A stretch of 64,000 bases of DNA from Scilla litardierei (taxonomy: Eukaryota; Streptophyta; Magnoliopsida; Asparagales; Asparagaceae), in the NCBI GenBank assembly GCA_030789695.1, contig CM061141.1:168647079-168711078 (forward strand), in the 5' to 3' direction. How positions within the stretch are numbered: position 1 is the stretch's first letter; each line of letters starts with the position of its first letter. The notes beneath the pieces are model-generated. The model searched no databases. It saw only the letters and a program-made list of their open reading frames with translations, and was not told the DNA's origin. Both the position numbers and the translations under genes were made by a program. Below are positions 57,262 through 64,000 of this stretch, in pieces.

Positions 57262-59077
57262 CTAGTTGGTTCCACCCAGTGGTGGTTCCGTAAGCTCCAT
57301 GGTGTACTCGTCTCTGCTCCACGACTCTTGATAGTGCTTTAAGCGTTGGCCGTTCACCTTGAATTCATTGCCGTTTTATGGGTTGGCAATGGTCACCGTG
57401 CCATGTGGAAACACCTTCCGAACAATGCAAGGTCCAATCCACTTCGAACGAAGTTTTCCGGGGAAGAGATGAAGTCTTGAGTTGTAGAGTAGCACTTTCT
57501 CCCCCGAGGTGAATTCTCTCCTCAAAATGATTCGATCATGGGCGCATTTAAGCCTCTCCTTCACAAGCTTGGAATTGATGTACGCCTCCCTCCTTATCTC
57601 TTTGAGCTCCACTAACTGCAATTTACGAGAAGAGTGGTCAATTTCGCAATTAAACTTTTTAATTGCCCAAAAAGATTTGTGTTCAAGTTCAATGGGCAAG
57701 TGACAAAATTTTCCAAAAAATAGGTGATATGTAGACATCCCTAAAACCATTTTGTAGGCGGTACGGTATGCCCACAATGCCTCGGGAAGGCGCATGCTCC
57801 AATCCTTCCTTGATGGATTCATCGTCTTTTGGAGTATGTTCTTGATCTTCCGATTCGCCAACTCTGCTTGTCCATTGGTTTGGGGGTGGTATGGTGTGGA
57901 AACCTTGTGTTTCACCCCAAACTTCTTCATTAAGCTTGCGAAGAGGCGATTGTAAAAATGTGACCCTCCGTCGCTTATCATATCCTTTGGCATCCCAATC
58001 GTGCGAAAATGTTTTCTTTCATGAATTTGAGCATGATAGCCGCATCATTGGTCCTACAAGGAATAACCTCCACCCATTTAGATACATAATCTATAGAAAT
58101 CAGAATATATGTGTACCCAAAAGATGGGGGAAAGGGCCACATAAAATCAATGCCCCAACCATCGAAAATTTCTAATTCAAGAACGGGGTTTAATGGCATC
58201 ATATTTCTTTTAGTAACTCCCCCCAACTTTTGGCAAGTTAAGCATGATTTACAATATGTATAAGTGTCCTTAAACATGCTAGGCCAATAAAAACCACATT
58301 GTAGAATTTTTGATACGGTCTTTTGGGCGGAAAAATGACCACCACACATACCCTCATGGCAAAAATGCAAAACATCCTCAAACTCATGGTCGGGTATGCA
58401 TCTCCTTACTATTTGGTCATTACAATACTTGTAAAGGTAGGGGTAATCGAAAAAGAAAGATTTTACCTCAAAGATGAACCGTTTGTAATCTTGGCGAGAC
58501 CAAGTAGAAGGAGTCTTACCTGTGACCAAGTAGTTTATGATGTCAGCATACCATGGAAGTGTGTGGGAGACCGCAAAAAGATGTTCGTCAGGGATCGAAT
58601 CATTCAATGGGATGGTTACCTGATCCATGCTCATCGTTAACCGTGAAATGTGATCAGCAACATGATTTCCCGCTCCCTTTTTGTCCTTGATGGCGATGTT
58701 GAATTCCTATAAGAGCAAAATCCAACGGATTAGTCTAGGCTTAGCATCTTTCTTGGAAAGGAGATATTTAAGAGCGACATGGTCGGTGAAAATTGTAATT
58801 GGGAATCCCAATATGTAGCTCCTAAATTTCTCCAACGCGAAGACAATGGCTAAAAGCTCTTTCTCCGTGGTGGTGTAGTTTCGTTGAGCCTCATTAATGC
58901 TCTTGCTTGCATAGTAAATCACCACGGGAACATTGTCCTTGCATTTTCCAAGCACGGCACCAACCGCATAGTCACTAGCATCGCACATGATTTCGAAGGG
59001 TGATGTCCAATCTGGCACCTGAAGAATAGGTGAACATGTGAGAAAATTTTTCAACTTCTCAAAAGCAAGTTGACAAT
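57262..59077 (-). pseudogene. Element A pol: RNase H and integrase, Athila-type
   Basis: C-terminal half of a Ty3/gypsy polyprotein, cut at 59077 by D2. RNase H at 58707-59054 has FEIMCDASDYAVGAVLG, TTTEKELLAIVFALEKFRSY and ITIFTDHVALKYLL, with the acidic residues present. After a TAG (about 58707), the linker holds PWYADIINYLVTG and the zinc domain HEGMCGGHFSAQKT ... CKSCLTCQKLGG. The integrase core shows D in WGIDFMW, D in ISDGGSHFYNRL and E in HPQTNGQAELANRK; a one-base shift near 57985 separates the first two. LPIELEHKSFWAIKKFN and the overall wording fit the Athila lineage. A TAA near 57376 precedes the natural end at 57262. Gag, protease and RT lie beyond the window. Confidence 0.92.
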
Positions 59078-60039
59078 TGTTTCAGAGTGTTTTCTCACTA
59101 CTAGGCGTTGACCGTGGAGAACCCGGTCAACGTGGTCAAGGGACCCGCTTTGGGTCCCTCGGGGGCTTCGAATCGGTGCAGAAGGGGCGAGGGGAAGCCT
59201 CGGCCCTGGTTGAGACGCTCGGCCTCGGACAGACGCGCTCGGCCTCGGCTGGGAGGGGGACGAGGGGTAGCCTCAGTCGCCCGGGTAGATGCACGGCCGT
59301 CTGGTGGCGAGGGTGAGTCTCAGACCCGATTAGGACGCTCGGCCTCGGTAGGGCGTGCTCGGCCAAGGAAGGCTGAGGGTGAGGGGAAGCCTCACCGTCC
59401 GGTTGATCGAGTGGTCGGAGAGGGGCGAGGGGTAGCCTCGGCCCGTTGGTCTGTTGTTCACCTGCGTAGACGAGAATGCTCGTCAGGGGGCCGGACCTTG
59501 GTTCCGGCCAAATCCCCTCCGATGCCTAAGTCAGATAGAGATCTGAGAAAGGAGGCCCGGCGGAGACGGTCCGACTCATGAGGAGATCGTGACGGCGTCT
59601 CTCGGCGCGAGCGGGGGAGGAAGGAGATGAATTGGGGGAACGAGGTCGTTGATGGAGTACCTTAGGTTTTGTTACCTCAGATGCGGTCCCTTTCTTCGTC
59701 GTCTTCCTGGCCCTTTTGTAGAGCCCCGGCGTGATCGCCTCTGACCCACGTCACACGTCCGCCATTGATCGTGCCCCATCAGTCCCCCCTTGCCGCCGCT
59801 CTCTCCGCCCTGCCAGCACCTCCCCATTATCGCTCTTTAGTGGTCGCGCGTCCGGGGGAGTGGTTTTCGCAGGAGTGGGCGAGCGACCAACGGGTTATTG
59901 GGGCCGGGTCGGATCGGCGTTCGAGAAGGTCCCTTGTAGGGCCTTTGTCGAATGGGCTTTGAGGACGCAGATGGGCTTTTGACCAGCAGTCGGGCTCCTG
60001 GGCTCGTGCTTTACGGGTCTCGGCCAAATAGGCGTAACA
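59078..60039 (-). mobile_element. D2 3' LTR (962 bp)
   Basis: Starts TGTTTCAGAGTG and ends GGCGTAACA on the plus strand, the exact complement of D1 LTR ends. Adjacent CCCCCATC complement is the PPT, which marks this as the 3' LTR. Confidence 0.93.
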
Positions 60040-60655
60040 ATTGCCCCCATCGGTCGGGTTGATCGGCCTTGGCCGGTTCGGCTCGGCCGATGTGACCACT
60101 GCCGATTGTGACGAGCTCGCCAGTCGATGCCGACTCATTTATTAGTCGTCATCATGAGTTGGCCCGTTCGATGTTTTTAAGGCGCGGGTTCCGAAGCGCC
60201 GTCGGCCTTCAGATGCTGCCACGTGTAGCGGCAAGCTTATCCCCGCCGCTCGCGTAGTCGCCTTAAATTCGAGAAGCCGAAGGGTTTGTGAGCCGTCATT
60301 GGTGGGGTCGATCAGCCTCGGCTCGCTCGGATCACCCGTTATGTCTCCTGGGATTCCGAGCGGCGCTTCAATCGAGGCGAGGCCATAAATGCAGGTCATG
60401 ATGAGGCGGATCGATTGGTCTTCAACTGGCGCCAATTTCGGAACGCCGCCGACTCTTCGAGCCTCGCCACGCATTCTTGTCAGGCGCTTCGAATTCTCCC
60501 CTGGCGTATAAGATCTCCAGTTGTGTTGATCTCCACTTCTTCTTCGCTCCTCCCGGTATTCCGAGCCTTCAGCAACCCGGAGTTTCCCGTCGCCTTCGCT
60601 TCTTTGTCCTCTCCAAAATAGTTGAGAATAGGTAATTCCTCTCTTGTTTCATCCT
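60040..60655 (+). promoter_or_regulatory. Probable promoter/5' UTR of the D2 antisense gene
   Basis: Counterpart of 54817-55421. GCGTATAAGATCTCC at 60505-60519 places a TATA-like box about 150 bp before the start codon at 60656. Confidence 0.45.
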
Positions 60656-62701
60656 ATGGCTGCTCTTAGGATAGGCGGTTCTGGCCGGAGGACGAGGGGT
60701 CCTCCGGAGTCCGGACGGGGCGAACCCCGGCTAGGGGAGTCTGGTTCCCCCGCCGGGAGTCGTTCTCTTCAAGATAAGGGGAAGGAGAAACTTTTTCCAG
60801 ACTATGCCCGCGATGACGTGGCGTTGGCTGCCGTACGGCTTAATGTGCCCCCGGTTGTCCTCCGCACGCCGTCGAGGACCCCTCCTTCGGTGGCCGCGGA
60901 GATCCGGGAAAGATATCTCTGCTTCCCATACGAGGTTCGGGTTCCATTCGTCGACGAGCGGATTTGCCTCCCGAGGAGCAATGAGGTCGGCGTCTACGTC
61001 GAGATGTTCCGCCTGGGTCTTCGCTTCCCGCTCCATCCCTTCTTCATCCAGGTCATGGAACATTTCACAGTGTCCCTGTGTCAGTTCACCCCATGTTCGA
61101 TCGCGGTATTGACGGGTTTCGTAACGCTCTGCTGTACCCGTGGTCTGGAGCCGACTCTCCCCCTTCTCTTCTACTTTTACCAGGCCCAGACGGTCGGTCC
61201 GGGGTCATGGCTGCTACTCCGAGCTCGTTCGAGGAGGGAATGCCTGATCGGGTTACCCCACTGGTCAGGGGATTGGAACTTGGATTATGTCTTCGTGGTC
61301 TTCTTGGGCGAGGCCCAGATTCTGACAAGCTGGGGCAGTTCTGTCCATTCTCGCCCGTCGTTAGTTCTCTCAGACGCCGACCGGGCAGCCGCTGCGCTTC
61401 TGTTGGCTCTTCCTTTGGAAACGAAGTCCATTTGGTCTTTGCTGGACGACCTACTCCTGAAGGCCGTCTTGTGGTCTCCGGGTAGGTCGCTTTTTCATCC
61501 CCGGATCGCCCTATGACTCATCCTGATTTCGGTCTCCTTTGCAGGGATGGCTGGCCGCGAATTCGTCCGTGACGTTGACGAGCTGATCCTTCGTGGAGCC
61601 GCTCGGAGCCGAGGTAGTACCTCTGGAAGGGTGCCTCGGAGGACCGTTGAGGAGGAGGTGCGTCGAGCCGAGCCTGCCGTGGGTAAGGTGGTGGCCGCGC
61701 CTCCCGCCTCTTCTTCTGGCGATCCCCTTCCGGGGGGTGAGGATGGTGCGAGGTGGAAGCGTTCTCCTCCGGCGCCTTCGGAGCTCCACGGTGGAAAGAA
61801 GAGGAAGGAGGACGTGGATCCCTCCGGCCCGGCAGGTTCCGCGCTTCCCGTGGTGACCGCCGGGGATCCTTCGATAGCTCTGCCAGCCACCCCCCTCGCA
61901 GCGTCTTCGCCCGTATCACCAGGGGTCGGGGCCTTGTTGGCGAGCGACTTGGCTTCGATTGTCGTCCCGGGGAGTTCGATGTTTGCTGACCGAGCAGTGG
62001 CCCAGCTGGTTGCCGAGGTCTCCGTCCCTCCCCGGGACCGCAGCCTCCTCAAGAAGATCCCGGCCGACAAGATGTCGGATTCCTTGGTCTGGATCCTCCA
62101 ACAGGTTCGGTTATCTTGCTATCCTCTCTTTCTCTTTATCCTCTTCTTAGCACATGTCTCGTCTTTTCAGGGTTCAGCGCTCGCTGTGGAGTTGCAGTGT
62201 CGAGCCGTCCGCTTGAGGGAGATGGAGGAGTCTTCCATGAGGGCTCAGGAGCGGGCCGGGGCGGCCGAGGTGGCCATGATGGAGGCCCAGATGGAGTCTC
62301 GGCGCCTCGCCCTCCGTGTGGCTGCGTTGGAGGGGCAAGTGGGTGACCTTGAGGGAAAGCTAGGGGATGCTCATCAGTCGGCTGAGGAAGCGGCGGAATC
62401 GTTCCGTCTGGAGAGGGAGGAGCTTCAGAGGGAGCTGTCGGACCGGCGTCAGGTAATGCGGCTGGCGGAGGAGGTCGAGAAGGGCGTCGTCGAGACCCTG
62501 GGGAAGGAGATCTTCGAGGTTCTCAGGGGGGCCTTCGGTAAGTATATAGACATCATCGCCCCCCGGATCGTCGAAGTCGTCCAGTCTTCCTTCCGGGAAT
62601 GTGCGGAACGTGTCCGGCAAGCCCCTCCGCCAGTCGAGTCCCCTCGCTCCGAGCAGGGCGAAGTGCCCGAGGATGTGTCCTCCCGAGCTCGGGCTCCTTA
62701 A
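60656..62701 (+). CDS. D2 antisense protein (Transposase_28-like domain plus coiled coil)
   Basis: Same gene as 52771-54816, here on the plus strand. Exons 60656-61481, 61545-62104 and 62171-62701; introns 61482-61544 and 62105-62170 start with GT and end with CAG after pyrimidine-rich tracts. The three exons sum to 1917 bases, 638 codons plus stop, with no break. I chose MAALRIGG at 60656, shared with D1, over an upstream in-frame ATG at 60644 that D1 lacks. Amino-acid differences from D1 are few (for example GLRFPLH/GLHFPLH, ELILRG/ELIRRG, ESGRGEP/EFGRGEP). Introns are very short for a plant; if the 66-bp one is retained the frame also stays open. Confidence 0.8.
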
Positions 62702-63079
62702 GCAGTCCCTCCCAGCCTTATCCTCAAATTTTTAAGCATCCGCTTCGCTTTGGGCCAGTCTACTTGAAATGGATCCCCAGCCCCCGCCCTCTCCTTCAGC
62801 CCCGCGGCCAACAATTGCTGGTTGCATGGCCGCTAGCTTGGGTCGCCTACTCTGGGTCTTTTGTCAACCAATTTTGCTTTGTCGGTGTCGATCTGAACTC
62901 TGTCATTTGTCGCGAGTAGACTGTTTGTAGGGTGTTCCCTTCGCCTTGATCCCCTGTAAATAAGACGCATTTTTGTACTCGGGTTAACTATTATAAATGA
63001 AATCGACTTACTTGGAATTTTTGTGTACTTGGCGTTGTTGCCTTGTTCTTGGCTTGGGAATGGACGAAACTGGCGTTGG
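62702..63079 (+). other. 3' flank of the D2 antisense gene
   Basis: Counterpart of 52401-52770; probable 3' untranslated region and spacer. AATAAG and TATAAATGAA near 62960-63000 could serve as a polyadenylation region, by inference only. Confidence 0.45.
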
Positions 63080-63670
63080 CTGGGGGTATTCTCCCCAGAC
63101 TTAGGGGCGCAGGAGTCGGTCAGCGAGGGCGAAGCTTCTCGACTTAGGACCGGTTGGCGTCCGTGCCTCCTGGGGAAACTGCCCCCCAGACTTATGAGCG
63201 CTGGAGTCGGTCGGCGAGGGCAAAGCTCCTCGGCTTAGGACCGGTCGGCGTCCGTGCCTGCTGGGGGAATTGTCCCCAGTCTTATGAGCGCTGGAGTCGG
63301 TCGGCGAGGGCAAAGCTCCTCGGCTTAGGACCCGTCGGCGTCGTGCCTACTGGGGGAGTCGCCCCCAGACTTATGAGCTCTGGACTCGGTCGGCGAGGTC
63401 CAAGCCCTTCGGCTTAGGACCGGTCGGCGTCCGTGCCTGCCGGGGGAATCGCCCCCAGACTTATGGGCACTGGAGTCGGTCGGCGAGGGCAAAGCTCCTC
63501 GGCTTAGGACCGGTCGGCGCCCGTGCTTTGCCGGGGGAGTCGCCCCAGACTTATGTGCACTGGGGTCGGTCGGCAAGGGCCAAGCTCCTCGGCTTAGGAC
63601 CGGTCGGCGTCCGCGTCTGCTGGGGGAATTGCTCCCAGACTTATGAGTGCCGGAGATAGTCGGTGAGGGC
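63080..63670 (-). repeat. ~90-bp tandem repeat of D2
   Basis: Complement of the D1 repeat with the same number of units (CAGACTTATG recurs every ~90 bp). Confidence 0.92.
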
Positions 63671-63914
63671 AAAGCTCCTCTTCCTCCTCCAGTGAGGCGG
63701 CGGTCCCCAGCCTTTTGCGTTACTGGCGACATGTCAACTCCGTCGGAATTTTAAATAAAGACAATAAAAAGAAGGCGTTTGTACTCTCGTGGGTCCAGTT
63801 GGACCGGTACATTTGGAGGAAACGGAAAAGGGGAAATGAAGCTAAACAGAGGGATGTAAAACTAGATATCTCCCTCATACTTAGGCCGCCCCCCGGGGGA
63901 AGGATGTTGCCTGC

Positions 63915-64000
63915 TCACTCTATGATGCGGAGGGGGCCTTGGATGGTGTTGATCTTCTTCCCCTTGTCCGGCTGTGTGGAGGTCCCTTCTCCATGGGCCG
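63915..64000 (-). CDS. D2 gag, C-terminal end only
   Basis: The stop codon complement is at 63915-63917. The readable residues (GKKINTIQGPLRIIE at the end) equal those of D1 Gag. The rest is beyond the window, so integrity cannot be judged. Confidence 0.85.
   Translation of the reverse strand, partial: AHGEGTSTQPDKGKKINTIQGPLRIIE

Larger units (their letters stand above)
59078..64000 (-). mobile_element. Element D2: second copy of D, inverted, truncated by window edge
   Basis: Minus-strand copy of the D1 family inserted in element A pol. It runs 3' LTR (59078-60039), PPT complement, antisense gene (on the plus strand), tandem repeat, then the end of gag at the edge. Sequence is almost identical to D1 over ~4.9 kb. 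The flanking bases CAATT (59073-59077) would be one target duplication; the partner is outside the window. Confidence 0.93.

Overview
The window reads as pericentromeric or otherwise heterochromatic DNA of a flowering plant. I see no ordinary host gene. Nearly everything is either a 148-bp tandem satellite or LTR retrotransposons nested inside one another. The plant assignment rests on Copia, Athila-type and Tat-type Ty3/gypsy proteins, plant-type primer binding sites, and a hAT MITE with classic TAGGGGTGGCAA ends. I cannot name the species.

Left half (1-34253): a satellite array of about 25.7 kb, roughly 170 monomers of ~148 bp, AT-rich and divergent, with higher-order duplications and recurrent patches of inverted monomers. 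Four insertions interrupt it. Copia-1 (minus strand, runs off the left edge, 5' LTR 844-1737). A 534-bp hAT MITE (2189-2722, 8-bp TSD). Copia-2 (minus strand, 10402-16695, 112-bp LTRs, 5-bp TSD, decayed polyprotein). A 134-bp SINE-like insert (21639-21772, 11-bp TSD).

Right half (34254-64000): a nest of Ty3/gypsy-type elements whose order of insertion can be read from boundaries and target duplications. An unassigned fragment (34254-35039) was hit by element A, an autonomous-type Athila relative on the minus strand (3' LTR 35040-36362; pol continues at 57262-59077). Element C (plus strand, 37146-57013, gag only) landed in A. Element B (minus strand, 40207-46599, gag only, 2047-bp LTRs) landed inside the gag gene of C. 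Element D1 (plus strand, 48901-56395, 962-bp LTRs) landed in the 3' LTR of C. Element D2, a near-identical copy of D1 in opposite orientation, landed in the pol gene of A at 59078 and runs off the right edge. D1 and D2 have an intact gag, no pol, a ~90-bp tandem repeat, and a conserved three-exon gene antisense to gag.

B and C cannot move without enzymes from elsewhere. A-type elements share their PPT-proximal stem-loop and post-coding palindrome/purine-tract signal, so an A relative is a reasonable helper. D presumably borrows a full-length Tat-type pol.

The observation I rate highest is that the 148-bp monomer matches a ~100-130 bp stretch inside the LTRs of C and B, and also of Copia-1 in antisense. 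This suggests the satellite arose from, or shares an ancestor with, an LTR segment. Other unusual items are the antisense gene of D, a G-box/TATA promoter layout in the LTR of B, runs of mini-hairpins in the LTRs, and two clusters of palindromic ACAGTCGACTGT-like motifs.
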